From an uncultured Aeromonadaceae bacterium (lineage in GTDB: Bacteria; Pseudomonadota; Gammaproteobacteria; Enterobacterales; Aeromonadaceae), in NCBI GenBank assembly GCA_945957385.1, contig CAMFKP010000025.1, positions 1 through 51,088 on the forward strand: a stretch of DNA of 51,088 nt, read 5' to 3'. This document shows, one piece after another, positions 15,810-24,668 of this stretch. Made by a program: the position numbers and the translations under genes. Numbering within the stretch: the stretch's first letter is position 1; the number at the start of each line of letters is the position of its first letter. The notes under the pieces were generated by a model, which saw only the letters and a program-made list of their open reading frames with translations, made no database searches and was not told the DNA's origin.

Positions 15810-16709
15810 CTAGGCGCACTGGGTGAACAACAGCTCACGCAGCCAGCGATGGGCCACATCGCGATGGGTTCGCTCATGCCACGCGGCCACCTTGGTAAAG
15901 CCGGGAACCTCGATGGGCGGATCAAACACCATCAGGTCATCCATCCCGGCAACCAGACGGCTCGGTAGTATGGCCACCATATCGCTGGCGCGCAGGATCT
16001 CGGGAAGGATGATGAAACTCTTGACCGACAAGCTGACCTGCCGCTGCTGGCCCAGCTTCTCCAGCGCCTCGTCGGTCACGCCACGAAACCCGCCTCCTGT
16101 GTAGGAGACCAGCGCATGGTCCAGCTCGCACAACAGGCTAACCGTCAGTTGCTTGCGTCCTTGCATGGCCGGATGCCCCTGGCGCAACACGCAGACATAG
16201 CGCTCATCGAACAGGTTTTTGGCGTGCAGGTCGGGGGGCGTGCTCTCGGGGGTCAAGAGTGCCAGATCGATGTCGCCGCGCTCCAACTGCAGTTGGACCT
16301 GCTTATCATCAACCGGCACCAGCGCGATCCGGATATGTGGGGCCTGTTGCTTGAGCGCAGACAGAAACGGCAAGGCGACCGCGCGCAGTGCATAGTCAGT
16401 GGCAGCGATGGTAAAGGTGATGTTCGCGGTCAAGGGATCGAAGTCGGAAGCTTGCAGCAAGGCACCAATCTGGCTGATGACCTGCTTGAGTGGCGCGCTG
16501 AGCTCCAGGGCGCGCTGGGTGGGTACAATGCCGTGCTTTGCCCGGACAAACAAGGGATCGCCAAAGTTCTCGCGCAACCGGGTCAACATGCCGCTCATGG
16601 CGGGCTGGGTCACCCCCAGTCGACTGGCGGCGCGGGTCACGTTGCACTCATCCAGCAATGCATCCAGCGCCTTGAGCAAATTGAGATCCAGCTGTGTTAT
16701 ATCTTTCAA
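15810..16709 (-). CDS. LysR-family regulator (NodD/NahR-like branch)
   Basis: 299-residue LysR regulator that begins LDLNLLKALDALLDECNVTR, then AASRLGVTQPAMSGMLTRLR and FGDPLFVRAKHGIVPTQRA. This form, with RLR..F.DPLFVR, is characteristic of the NodD/NahR/LeuO-type branch. The effector domain (ITFTIAATDYALRAVALPFL onward) is complete. It is convergent with the SRPBCC gene and lies next to the remains of another LysR gene. The target is unknown. Confidence 0.83.
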   Translation of the reverse strand: MKDITQLDLNLLKALDALLDECNVTRAASRLGVTQPAMSGMLTRLRENFGDPLFVRAKHGIVPTQRALELSAPLKQVISQIGALLQASDFDPLTANITFTIAATDYALRAVALPFLSALKQQAPHIRIALVPVDDKQVQLQLERGDIDLALLTPESTPPDLHAKNLFDERYVCVLRQGHPAMQGRKQLTVSLLCELDHALVSYTGGGFRGVTDEALEKLGQQRQVSLSVKSFIILPEILRASDMVAILPSRLVAGMDDLMVFDPPIEVPGFTKVAAWHERTHRDVAHRWLRELLFTQCA

Positions 16710-16959
16710 ATTTATATCCTCGGCGTAGAGCTCTCGTTTATCTGTATATCACAGCACATGATGAGCGTGGATCAGGGAAGCCGCAAGGCGATGCCTGTGG
16801 CAAGCAGCTTCTTGATAGCAACATCGTTTTGACCTTCCGGATGACGGTCGTGAACGGTTCTTCTGGGTCATTCTGTTTCATGATCCACGCGGTTGAATGG
16901 TTGTTCAACACTCGTTATTGGCTTGCCGAGAACATGGTGTGCGGCTCATGGACGCTTCA

Positions 16960-17240
16960 GAACGCCTCGCGTTGACACAGTTCAGATTTGCGGCGTTTTC
17001 TGGCTGGTAGGGTTGACTCACGCTGCGGTGCACGGCATGGCAATGCCCAGGTCGGGGTTCACCACGCCAGGCGATATCTGCAGTTGGGGCAGCTCAAGGG
17101 TCAGTTGGTTCGCCTGCATGATCTAGGTCATTACGAGATGGTGCTGCACTGCTGGAATAGCTGCTGGATTTGCCACCGACGGATAGCAGAACCGATTTAC
17201 GTGACTGTCGACGTTTTGGGCAAAAATCGCTTGCTCAGCT
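16960..17240 (+). pseudogene. Remnant of a LysR gene related to the one at 9111
   Basis: In one frame the sequence reads RRFLAGRV, then after a deletion of about 35 codons LTHAAVHGM, then after a one-base deletion NAQVGVHHARRYLQLGQLKG and LGHYEMVLHC, and ends near IYVTVDVLG. The intact LysR at 9111-10067 has RRFLAGRV, LTQAALQGM, IAQVGVHHAWSYLQSGQLKA, PGHYEMVLQY and RVTVDYLL in the same order. Only the C-terminal half is recognisable and the N-terminal DNA-binding part is gone. It is a decayed paralogue, not an active gene. DNA from 16710 to 16960 shows nothing that I can assign. Confidence 0.7.
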
Positions 17241-17407
17241 GCCGCTGGCGTATGCCACTATTCAAAGCTATTCAGGCAGTCATGCAAGCATACGCATTGG
17301 CCAGCACACGGACGAACATCAGCAAATGCCAACTCGTGATGGCGTGATGTGACGACACTGCCTGCTCCGCGACTGGATTGCTATCAATTAGGAATAATCG
17401 ACGCACT

Positions 17408-18565
17408 ATGTTGCATCTGCTCGATCTGAGAACCATCGCCTTGGTTTATGTGGCCATCCGGGTCGGATTAGCCGTGGTACTCGCCTACTTGTGGAGCGTA
17501 CAACGCAACTATCCACCGGCCAGAGATTGGGCCATCGGCGCCATTTTGACGGCCTCTGGGCTCTTTTTGCTGGCGTTGCGCAACCTGGTTTCGCCACAGA
17601 TCTCTGAAATTCTCTCCAGCGTTTTGTTGCTACCTGGCTGGATGATCTTCGACTGGGGGATTATCCGTGCCTGTGGCCAGCAACCACCATACAAACTGTG
17701 GATCGGCCTCTGTGCATTGGTGTTGCTGGGCAATTTCTGGTTTATCGAAGTTCAGCCCAATGATCCGCTCGAAACCATGCTGTATCACGGCTTGCTGATC
17801 CTGTTTGACCTGGGGGCAGCCTATGCGTGCCTGACCAGTCGCTGTGGGACTCGGCGGCAAACTTTTCGGGCGATTGCCCTGTTGCTGTTGATTTCGGTGC
17901 TGTCGGTGGGCTTCAAGTTGGCAATGGAGGTGTTTGGTCTGTTCGCGCCATTGGCTGATTCGGTACCCAAAGTGATCCAGCTACTTTGCTCGATGACCCT
18001 GTTCCCGATGTTAACCATGCTGCTGGCGTTACAAACGTCGCAGAAGCTTCAAGATGAACTCAATGAACAGGCTCGTCGTGACATGCTGACCGGTGCCTAT
18101 AATCGCCGCGCGTTTGCCGAATACATGGAGCATGCCTGGCGGCGAGCAGGGCGGCATCGGCAGCCGCTCAGTGTGATCTTGCTCGATATCGATAATTTCA
18201 AACATTTTAACGACCAATATGGCCATCAGACGGGCGATCAGGCCCTCGAGCTGGTCTCTCGGACTGCGCAGACTGCGCTGCGTAATCACGATATCTGGTG
18301 TCGCTATGGGGGGGAGGAGTTCATTGCGCTGTTACCGGATACCGACCTACGCCACGCGTGCAGCTGTGCTGAGCGACTCAGGGCCGCGGTTGCTCAGACC
18401 AAACTGGATGGACCGTTGGGCGCGTTATCCCTCTCGGTGAGTCTCGGTGTTGCGCAGCGTAATGCAGATCATAGCAACTGGAGCGAGCTGGTGGCCGTTG
18501 CCGATGCGGCGCTGTATCAAGCCAAAGCTGCGGGGAAAAACTGCGTCATGGCGGGTGAGGAATGA
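17408..18565 (+). CDS. Membrane-bound diguanylate cyclase (GGDEF)
   Basis: 385-residue enzyme that makes the second messenger c-di-GMP from two GTP. The first about 205 residues hold six to seven hydrophobic segments, a membrane sensor module. The GGDEF domain starts at DMLTGAYNRRAFAEY, with the metal-binding strand VILLDIDNFKHFND, the catalytic loop GGEEF (301-305) and the inhibitory RxxD site RNHD (292-295) exactly five residues before it, so product inhibition is likely. There is no EAL domain. The start is uncertain: ATG at 17408 is preferred to the TTG at 17378; AGGA lies 14 bp upstream. No operon partner. Confidence 0.83.
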   Translation: MLHLLDLRTIALVYVAIRVGLAVVLAYLWSVQRNYPPARDWAIGAILTASGLFLLALRNLVSPQISEILSSVLLLPGWMIFDWGIIRACGQQPPYKLWIGLCALVLLGNFWFIEVQPNDPLETMLYHGLLILFDLGAAYACLTSRCGTRRQTFRAIALLLLISVLSVGFKLAMEVFGLFAPLADSVPKVIQLLCSMTLFPMLTMLLALQTSQKLQDELNEQARRDMLTGAYNRRAFAEYMEHAWRRAGRHRQPLSVILLDIDNFKHFNDQYGHQTGDQALELVSRTAQTALRNHDIWCRYGGEEFIALLPDTDLRHACSCAERLRAAVAQTKLDGPLGALSLSVSLGVAQRNADHSNWSELVAVADAALYQAKAAGKNCVMAGEE

Positions 18566-18648
18566 CGTAACCACGCCGTGGGCATTTCCCAGGAATAACG
18601 GTGTGATACCTGGCGGCAACTCAGCGCGCACACTGGGTGCCGATTCTC

Positions 18649-18654
18649 TATAAT
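18649..18654 (+). promoter_or_regulatory. Likely -10 element of the LRR-kinase gene
   Basis: A perfect TATAAT about 75 bp before the preferred ATG at 18728. It overlaps an in-frame ATG at 18653; a start codon inside the -10 box could not be transcribed from this promoter, which supports the later start. No good -35 is visible. Confidence 0.5.
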
Positions 18655-18727
18655 GCACGCTCCTGATGAATGCCGGCGTTGGCTCCGGCAGCAAGAGGCC
18701 TCAAGGCCTGCGGATCGAGAATTGGCT

Positions 18728-20035
18728 ATGCATACGTTAAAACAGCTGCGTTCGGGCGCGTTGAGCGGGGCGCGATACCTGAGGCTGTGTGAAGATCTGA
18801 CTCACTTTCCCAATGAGATCCTGACCCTCAAAGAGACGCTGGAAGTCCTGGATTTAACCGGTAATCGGTTGCGTGACTTGCCCGTCGAACTGGCGGAATG
18901 CCGACGGTTGCGCATCATTTTTTGCTCCGAGAATGCGTTTACGCGCCTGCCTGAGGTGCTAGGGCGATGCCCGGAATTGACCATGATTGGCTTTAAAGCC
19001 AACCGCATTGCCGAGGTTCCCGCAGCATCACTCCCTGACAAGTTGCGCTGGTTGGTGCTGACGGATAATCGCATCGCTGAGTTGCCCGAGCAGTTGGGGG
19101 CCTGTCAACAACTGCAAAAGCTGATGCTGGCGGGGAATCGGCTGCAGGCGTTACCGGCATCGTTGGCGGCCTGCCAGCGTCTGGAGCTGATCCGCTTGTC
19201 GGCTAATCGTCTGGCCGTACTACCGGACTGGCTGCTGGCGTTACCACGCTTAAGTTGGTTGGCTTTTGCCGGCAACCCGTGCTGTGAGCCGCCGCAAGTT
19301 GATAACAGCGTACTCATTCCGTGGCACACGTTGACACCAGGGGCGTTACTGGGGGAAGGTGCCTCGGGGCGCATCATAGCGGCGCAGTGGCAACAGACCT
19401 CAGGCCTGCGTCCGGTGGCGGTAAAGTGTTTCAAAGGGCAGATGACGAGCGACGGGTTACCCCAAAACGAGAGGATAGCGGCGCTCGCGGCCGGTCGACA
19501 TCCGGGGCTGATTGAATTGCTTGGGGAGATCCCCGATCACCCCGAGGGGGTGGCCAGCCTAGTGATGGCGCTGATTGATCCGGCTTTTGTCAGCCTGGCG
19601 GGCCCGCCGAGTCTCGATTCTTGTACCCGGGATGTGTACGACCCGGCGCTGACGTTGACCGGTGCGGCCGTCGTGGGGCTGGCGCTAAAAATCGCGGCGG
19701 TGGCAGCCCACCTGCATCGGCGCGGTATCTTGCATGGCGATCTGTATGCGCACAATATTTTGCATAATGGACAAGGGGATGCCTTGCTGGGGGATTTCGG
19801 CGCCGCCTCGTTTTACCCTCCGGACTTGGCCCAGGGGCGGGCACTCGAACGCCTTGAGGTGCGCGCCTATGGTTGTCTGCTCGACGAGTTGCTGGCCCGT
19901 TGCCACGAGCCGGCCGCATGGCATCAACCGCTGCTGGCCTTGAGCCAGGCGTGCTTGCAGCCTGATCCAGCATGCAGACCGGATTTTGCCCAGATCCTGG
20001 CCAGGCTACAGGCGTTCGATACGGCAGTGTGCTAA
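18728..20035 (+). CDS. Leucine-rich-repeat protein fused to a protein kinase
   Basis: 435-residue fusion. Residues about 30-215 are leucine-rich repeats of the L..L.L..N.L..LP type (LEVLDLTGNRLRDLP, LRWLVLTDNRIAELP, LQKLMLAGNRLQALP). A eukaryotic-like kinase follows: glycine loop GEGASG, VAVKCFKG with the ATP Lys, catalytic loop HGDLYAHNIL (Asp338) and GDFGAAS (Asp356), so the active-site residues are present. The predicted role is Ser/Thr or Tyr phosphorylation of an unknown partner recognised through the repeats; the protein has no signal peptide and is probably cytosolic. The start MHTLKQLRSG at 18728 matches my memory of related Pseudomonas proteins. It stands alone, between a GGDEF gene and a convergent DUF1289 gene. 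Confidence 0.83.
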   Translation: MHTLKQLRSGALSGARYLRLCEDLTHFPNEILTLKETLEVLDLTGNRLRDLPVELAECRRLRIIFCSENAFTRLPEVLGRCPELTMIGFKANRIAEVPAASLPDKLRWLVLTDNRIAELPEQLGACQQLQKLMLAGNRLQALPASLAACQRLELIRLSANRLAVLPDWLLALPRLSWLAFAGNPCCEPPQVDNSVLIPWHTLTPGALLGEGASGRIIAAQWQQTSGLRPVAVKCFKGQMTSDGLPQNERIAALAAGRHPGLIELLGEIPDHPEGVASLVMALIDPAFVSLAGPPSLDSCTRDVYDPALTLTGAAVVGLALKIAAVAAHLHRRGILHGDLYAHNILHNGQGDALLGDFGAASFYPPDLAQGRALERLEVRAYGCLLDELLARCHEPAAWHQPLLALSQACLQPDPACRPDFAQILARLQAFDTAVC

Positions 20036-20090
20036 ATGGGGCATGCCGCGAGCGCGTCAGGGTTCCCGCTGCGAGCTTAACCGCCCCGCG

Positions 20091-20393
20091 TCATGGCTCC
20101 TGTGGTGCGGGCGCTTGTGGTTCGTCGAGCGCCGTCAGGGTTAACTGTTCCGGTCGCGAGGATGGCTTGCTCAGCGTGGCATGACGTTTGCGCCGTGCCC
20201 GATCTCGGCACAGACGCAATACCTCTTGCCGCTGCGAGTTATCCATCTTGTGCCAGTCAAAGCGCTCCTGCCGCGAGCGCAAACAGCCCAGACAGTAACC
20301 ACGCGCGTCACTTTGGCAGATACCGATGCAGGGACTGACCAGCTCGAACAGCTCCAACTGTTCGTTGTGCCCTGCGGTCAGTCCGGTTGCCAT
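20091..20393 (-). CDS. DUF1289 family protein
   Basis: 100-residue protein with the DUF1289 signature SPCIGICQSD, GYCLGCLRSRQERFDWHKM and CRDRARRKR: four cysteines (two in CIGIC, two in CLGC) that look like a small metal site. The C-terminal third is basic, then Pro/Ala-rich. Function unknown. It overlaps no other gene and follows ybjQ with a 2-bp gap, so the two are probably co-transcribed. Confidence 0.78.
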   Translation of the reverse strand: MATGLTAGHNEQLELFELVSPCIGICQSDARGYCLGCLRSRQERFDWHKMDNSQRQEVLRLCRDRARRKRHATLSKPSSRPEQLTLTALDEPQAPAPQEP

Positions 20394-20395
20394 GC

Positions 20396-20716
20396 TTAGC
20401 GTACCAGCACAGCGGTGCCACTGACGCTGACCATCAGCATGCCACCGTTGGGGCCGACCACTTCATAATCCAGATCCACGCCCACAACGGCGTTGGCTCC
20501 CAATTCGCGGGCGCGGTCGGCGAGCTCATCCATGGCGATTTGCCTGGCTTTTGCCAACTCGCGTTCGTAGGCGCCGGAGCGGCCCCCTATGATGTCGCGC
20601 AGCCCGGCAAACAGATCCTTGAAGATATTGGCGCCGAGAATCGCTTCGCCGACGACAATGCCGCGGTACTCAAGGATCTGCCGTCCTTCAAGGGAGGGGG
20701 TCGTTGAAAGGATCAT
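20396..20716 (-). CDS. YbjQ family protein (UPF0145)
   Basis: 106-residue member of the YbjQ/UPF0145 (DUF74) family: [20 protein letters not shown], then [38 protein letters not shown] and [12 protein letters not shown]. Members form pentamers and have been called putative heavy-metal-binding, without firm proof. The length matches the family. It is the first gene of a two-gene unit with the DUF1289 gene. Confidence 0.85.
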   Translation of the reverse strand: MILSTTPSLEGRQILEYRGIVVGEAILGANIFKDLFAGLRDIIGGRSGAYERELAKARQIAMDELADRARELGANAVVGVDLDYEVVGPNGGMLMVSVSGTAVLVR

Positions 20717-21043
20717 GGTTAATCTCCGGTAACAGGTGAGTGCGACGAGATAGGCAGGAGCTCAGATGCCTGCCTATTTAAAATAATGATCATAATGACT
20801 GAAATTAACAATATATAAAAAGATACGGGTCGGAAAAAATATATTGATTGCGCGATATGAATAAATAAAACATTGTGAATCAAATGGTTATTCGTGTTTG
20901 TTTACACTGGAAGTTAAATAATGGCGTTTCGTCGATTGGATAATGGGAGATAACTTGCCATAGCCAGGTAATAGTTGATTACCCCCTGTCATCGTTGACA
21001 CTATTCAATATTGGTCGCAGAGGTGAATGACAGAAATAAAAAA
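20717..21043. other. AT-rich gap between ybjQ and lysC
   Basis: About 330 bp, strongly AT-rich between 20770 and 20950, without a convincing gene. It presumably holds the ybjQ promoter. The right edge is the lysC terminator. Confidence 0.45.
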
Positions 21044-21064
21044 GGCGCAGGCAATGCCTGCGCC
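21044..21064 (-). terminator. Intrinsic terminator of lysC
   Basis: On the minus strand GGCGCAGGC-ATT-GCCTGCGCC forms a perfect 9-bp stem followed by a T-rich tract, 23 bp after the lysC stop codon. Confidence 0.85.
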
Positions 21065-21087
21065 GAAACGGAGTAAAAGGACTTAAC

Positions 21088-22440
21088 TCAATCCAACAGC
21101 TTGCGATGCAAACGTTGAATGATCTCTTCCGCCTGGTCCTCTTCAACCAGGAAGCAGAGATTGTGAGCGCTGGCGCCATAGCAGATAAGGCGGATATTCA
21201 CGTCATCGATGGCTTCGAAAACGCGCGTACCGGCCCCGCTGACGGTGCTCATACTGTTGCCAATCAGGGCAACCAGCGCAAGATTGTCTTCCACCTTGAC
21301 CTTGCACAGGGCGCCGAGCTCGGCCAGCACCTCGTCGCTTAACATCGACTTGCCATTGGATTGGCTGCCGGTCTGGTCCAGGGTCAGTGCCACACTGACT
21401 TCGGAAGTGGTGATCAGATCCACCGAGATACGGTGGCGTGCCAGAATCGTGAATACCTCGGCCAGAAAACCGCAGGCACCGAGCATGTTCGGACTTTGCA
21501 GGGTCAACAAAATCTGTTTGCGCCGCAGCGCGACGGCGCGGAACAACGGGTTGGATTCGGTGGTGGAACGCACCCAGGTGCCACCTGCTGCAGGATCCTT
21601 GCTGGAGCCAACAAACACCGGAATATTGCGACGCACAGCCGGCTGCAGTGTCGAGGGGTGCAGTACCTTGGCGCCGAAGGTCGCCATTTCAGCCGCTTCT
21701 GCAAAGCTGATCTCCGGGATCGGGTGAGCACTCTTCACCATGCGTGGATCTGTGGTGTAGATACCCGGCACATCGGTCCAAATCTCCAACTCACTGACGT
21801 TTAATGCTTCGGCCAGCAGTGCCGCACTGTAGTCGCTACCACCGCGTCCCAACGTTGTGGTCTGGCCTTCAGCATTGGCTCCGATGAATCCTTGCGTGAT
21901 CACGTAATGGTTGGCAACCAGCGGCGCCAGCTCCTGTTGGCTCAGCGTGCGCAGTGCCTCGATCGCCGGTGTGGCTTTGCCAAAGCGGCTATCGGTGCGC
22001 ATAACCTTGCGAACATCAAACCAGACGGCATCGTGACCGCGCTGACGCATCAGTTCGGTAAACAGACGCGTCGACATCAGTTCGCCCTGGGCCACCATAC
22101 GATCAACCAGCGCAGCATCACTGGCCACGCAGGCCTGAGCCGCCAGATCGCGCACTTCATCTAGCATGTCGCGGATGGTTTGAGTTAACGCGGCCGGTTG
22201 GCCCAAATCGGCAAGAATGTGGAACTGGATGTCGGTCAGGCGTTGCAGACGCTCTTCGCGTGCCTGTTGATCCAGAGTGCCGGCGGCCAGCTCGACCAGC
22301 AGGTTGGTCACACCGGCGCTGGCGCTGAGCACCACGACGCGGGTCTTGGGGTTATCGACGACGATCTGGGCACAGCGGCCCATGGCTTCGGCATTGGCGA
22401 CACTGGTGCCGCCGAACTTGGCAACGCAAACCTGGTTCAC
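21088..22440 (-). CDS. lysC: Lysine-sensitive aspartokinase III
   Basis: 450-residue enzyme that phosphorylates L-aspartate to aspartyl-4-phosphate, first step to lysine, threonine and methionine. The kinase domain begins VAKFGGTSVANAEAM and contains the aspartate/ATP segments TTLGRGGSDYSAALLAEALN and EIWTDVPGIYTTDPR. Two ACT domains occupy about residues 310-450, where lysine binds; ACT 1 has MLGACGFLAEVFTILARHRI. The length equals the monofunctional E. coli LysC (about 449). CAGGAG lies 9 bp before the ATG. The long leader is a lysine riboswitch, so control is expected both on the RNA and by feedback on the enzyme. Single-gene transcript with its own terminator. Confidence 0.95.
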   Translation of the reverse strand: MNQVCVAKFGGTSVANAEAMGRCAQIVVDNPKTRVVVLSASAGVTNLLVELAAGTLDQQAREERLQRLTDIQFHILADLGQPAALTQTIRDMLDEVRDLAAQACVASDAALVDRMVAQGELMSTRLFTELMRQRGHDAVWFDVRKVMRTDSRFGKATPAIEALRTLSQQELAPLVANHYVITQGFIGANAEGQTTTLGRGGSDYSAALLAEALNVSELEIWTDVPGIYTTDPRMVKSAHPIPEISFAEAAEMATFGAKVLHPSTLQPAVRRNIPVFVGSSKDPAAGGTWVRSTTESNPLFRAVALRRKQILLTLQSPNMLGACGFLAEVFTILARHRISVDLITTSEVSVALTLDQTGSQSNGKSMLSDEVLAELGALCKVKVEDNLALVALIGNSMSTVSGAGTRVFEAIDDVNIRLICYGASAHNLCFLVEEDQAEEIIQRLHRKLLD

Positions 22441-22528
22441 GGGTAAAACTCCTGAAATACAGCAAAATCCGTTTAGTAGATGAAACCAAGAAGGCAGGCT
22501 TATGAGGCGGGAAAAAGAAGATTTCCTG

Positions 22529-22691
22529 CCAGAAGCACTTCACCCTCAGGTGACAGCCCGAGGGATTCAGCCCTCGCAGCCGACTGCTATTGCGACAGAG
22601 TAATAGCAGCCTCGGCGTTGTACCCCCTCGCCGGTAGTCGACGGATACTGTCATCCTCTTACCGGGTCCCTGAACAACGCGCCTCTTCTGG
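22529..22691 (-). promoter_or_regulatory. Lysine riboswitch of lysC
   Basis: On the minus strand the leader has the conserved lysine-aptamer blocks in order: CCAGAAGAGGCGCGTTG, GATGACAG, CCGGCGAGGGG, ACGCCGAGG, GGCTGAATCCCTCGGG, CTGTCACCTGAGG and GTGAAGTGCTTCTGG. CCAGAAG (22685-22691) and CTTCTGG (22529-22535) close the P1 helix. After P1, GGCAGG and CCTGCC can form an alternative hairpin before lysC; its U-run is poor, so control could be at translation or RNA stability. Confidence 0.93.
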
Positions 22692-22715
22692 TTCCCGCAA
22701 GCAGCGGGTCAAACA

Positions 22716-22745
22716 CAAATACCTTTTATTAGGGGTACCTGTCAA
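22716..22745 (-). promoter_or_regulatory. Probable lysC promoter
   Basis: A consensus -35 TTGACA (22740-22745 on the minus strand) lies just upstream of the riboswitch, with a weak -10 (TATTTG) 18 bp on. Transcription would begin just before the aptamer. Confidence 0.45.
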
Positions 22746-22766
22746 ATTTACTCATCAAAATCGGCG

Positions 22767-22829
22767 CCAGATCAAATGTAAGCGGATTCAGAAACCCGTT
22801 TCATTTCGTGATCTGGGCTGGCTTTTTTT
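22767..22829 (+). other. Plus-strand hairpin with T-run, no known gene upstream
   Basis: CCAGATCA (22767-22774) pairs with TGATCTGG (22809-22816); GCTGGC and seven T follow. It reads rightward, against lysC and argA, which are both on the minus strand, so it has no obvious gene to terminate. Confidence 0.35.
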
Positions 22830-22936
22830 GTTAATCATATGAAAACAATACTTGGTTATGTGACCGGTTCCACGAATCCCCCGATCCTGCGCTGCTATAT
22901 TACGCGGCGTGGAAACCAGAAATCTCCATTGCCAAA

Positions 22937-22970
22937 ACGGGGCCGGTTAATATGTCGGCCCCGTCTTTTT
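22937..22970. terminator. Bidirectional terminator at the end of argA
   Basis: ACGGGGCCG and CGGCCCCGT form a 9-bp stem with a 10-base loop; a T-rich tail follows on the plus strand (22966 on) and four T on the minus strand. It lies directly after the argA stop codon. Confidence 0.75.
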
Positions 22971-24298
22971 TATATAGTTTTCAACAATATTTTCGATCTG
23001 CGCTGGTAGTTGTAGAGCTTTTGCTTGGCCACCGGCAAGTCGGAAACTTCAACCGGTTCAAACCCGCGTTCACGGAACCAGTGAATGGAGCGAGTTGTTA
23101 ACACAAACAGCTTTTGTATCCCTTGGCGCCGAGCGTGCTCCTCAATTTTGGCGACTAAACGGTCTCCTCGACTGGAGCTTCGATAATCCGGGTGAATAGC
23201 AACACAAGCCATTTCAGCCATCGCCTCCTCCGGGAAGGGGTACAGCGCGGCACAACCGATGACCAGCCCATCACGTTCTATGATGCTGAAGTGATCGATC
23301 TCCATTTCCAACTGCTCACGTGAGCGGCGAACCAGAATGCCTTCTTCTTCCAGCGGACGGATCAGGTCAAGGATGCCACCGATGTCATCGATCGTTGCCG
23401 AGCGGGCTTGCTCCGCACTCTGACGGACGATTTGGGTGCCGATACCATCGCGGGTAAACAGCTCCTGCAATAAGGCGCCATCTTCTTTGTAACTGACCAG
23501 ATGGCTGCGTGGCACACCGCCACGGCAGGAGGCGATTGCGGCACGCAGGTAGCGGGCCGTGCCTGAGCTGTCGTCCCCCTGTTTTTCCAGTGCCCAGAGA
23601 TACTCTTCTGCCTGTTCGGGAAACAGCTCGGAGACCACTTGGCCATTTTTATGAATGATGCCCTGTTGCGAACAGAACGAGATCAGCTTATCGGCACCGA
23701 GGTGAATGGCGACTTGAGCGGCAATCTCTTCGGCATTCACGCTAAAGCTTTCACCTGTGACGGAAAAACCCACCGGGGAGACGAGCACGATAGCGTGCTG
23801 ATCGAGTTGGCGTTGGATACCGTCACTGTCAATACGCCGCACTTTGCCACTATGGCAATAGTCGATACCGTCATCAACGCCAATGGGTTGTGCGGTCACA
23901 AAGTTGCCACTGACCACGTTCAGGCGTGCGCCCTGCATCGGTGTATTGACTAACCCCATCGATAGACGTGAGGTAATCTCTAGCTGTAAGCCGCCACAAA
24001 CCTGCTTGATGATGCGGAAGCTGTCGCTATCGGTCACACGGATCCGCTTATGAAATCGCGACCTGATCCCGGCCTGCGCGAGGGCACCATCTATCTGCGG
24101 ACGGGCCCCAAAAACCAAAACGAGTCGGATCCCCAAGCTTTGCAGCAAGGCAATGTCTGCCACCATGTCGTTAAAGTGTTCATCGGCAATGGCTTCACCG
24201 CCCACCATGATGACGAAGGTTGAGCCCCGGTGATGATTGACATAGGGGGTAGAATGACGGAAGGCATTCACCAGCACGGCATCTCTTTCGCGAACCAT
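22970..24298 (-). CDS. argA: N-acetylglutamate synthase
   Basis: 442-residue enzyme that acetylates glutamate with acetyl-CoA, first step of arginine synthesis. Residues about 1-290 form an amino-acid-kinase-like domain ([36 protein letters not shown]) that carries the arginine feedback site in this family; residues about 295-442 are the GNAT acetyltransferase domain ([38 protein letters not shown]). The length matches E. coli ArgA (443). AAGGATAAG precedes the ATG. Single gene, divergent from the DUF4357 gene; an ArgR-like box lies 58 bp upstream. Confidence 0.95.
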   Translation of the reverse strand: MVRERDAVLVNAFRHSTPYVNHHRGSTFVIMVGGEAIADEHFNDMVADIALLQSLGIRLVLVFGARPQIDGALAQAGIRSRFHKRIRVTDSDSFRIIKQVCGGLQLEITSRLSMGLVNTPMQGARLNVVSGNFVTAQPIGVDDGIDYCHSGKVRRIDSDGIQRQLDQHAIVLVSPVGFSVTGESFSVNAEEIAAQVAIHLGADKLISFCSQQGIIHKNGQVVSELFPEQAEEYLWALEKQGDDSSGTARYLRAAIASCRGGVPRSHLVSYKEDGALLQELFTRDGIGTQIVRQSAEQARSATIDDIGGILDLIRPLEEEGILVRRSREQLEMEIDHFSIIERDGLVIGCAALYPFPEEAMAEMACVAIHPDYRSSSRGDRLVAKIEEHARRQGIQKLFVLTTRSIHWFRERGFEPVEVSDLPVAKQKLYNYQRRSKILLKTI

Positions 24299-24355
24299 CA
24301 GCTTATCCTTGCAGTAATGATGGCGGTATGATCATGAAAAAATGCGCCGCATGCA

Positions 24356-24369
24356 AGTATAAATAGTCA
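24356..24369 (-). promoter_or_regulatory. Possible ArgR box upstream of argA
   Basis: On the minus strand TGACTATTTATACT matches the ARG-box core TGAATWWWWATTCA at 11 of 14 positions. Arginine repression of argA is the rule in enterobacteria. A second box, normally three bases away, is not clear. Confidence 0.4.
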
Positions 24370-24668
24370 CTAAAAGTGATTTATTATGTTTTCGCGGTTG
24401 TACTGGATGGACTGTGGTTGTTTGTGTCTTATCGGTGTTATCTTGCAGAAAATATCACTGCATGTCTGTTAAAGTATGATGAAAAATGCCTTGTTTATAC
24501 GCAATCAAGGCTGCGTTATGCTAGAAAACGCGGTTGAGTGCTGTTGACTAAATAGTAATTTGTATCTGCAGGGCGTGCAGCTGGCGGTGTGGTGGTGGAG
24601 GCTTGGTTCTGCCGCCAAGACAAGGCAAACTAGCGACAGGATTTCTGCCAGACAAAGGGAACGCGAGG

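Noticed and set aside
18653..18727. Longer start for the LRR-kinase gene at 18653
   Set aside because: The ATG lies inside a perfect TATAAT, and the added residues have no family support; ATG 18728 fits related proteins.
22767..22829. The plus-strand hairpin as terminator of lysC or argA
   Set aside because: Both genes are on the minus strand and each has its own terminator; this T-run faces the other way.
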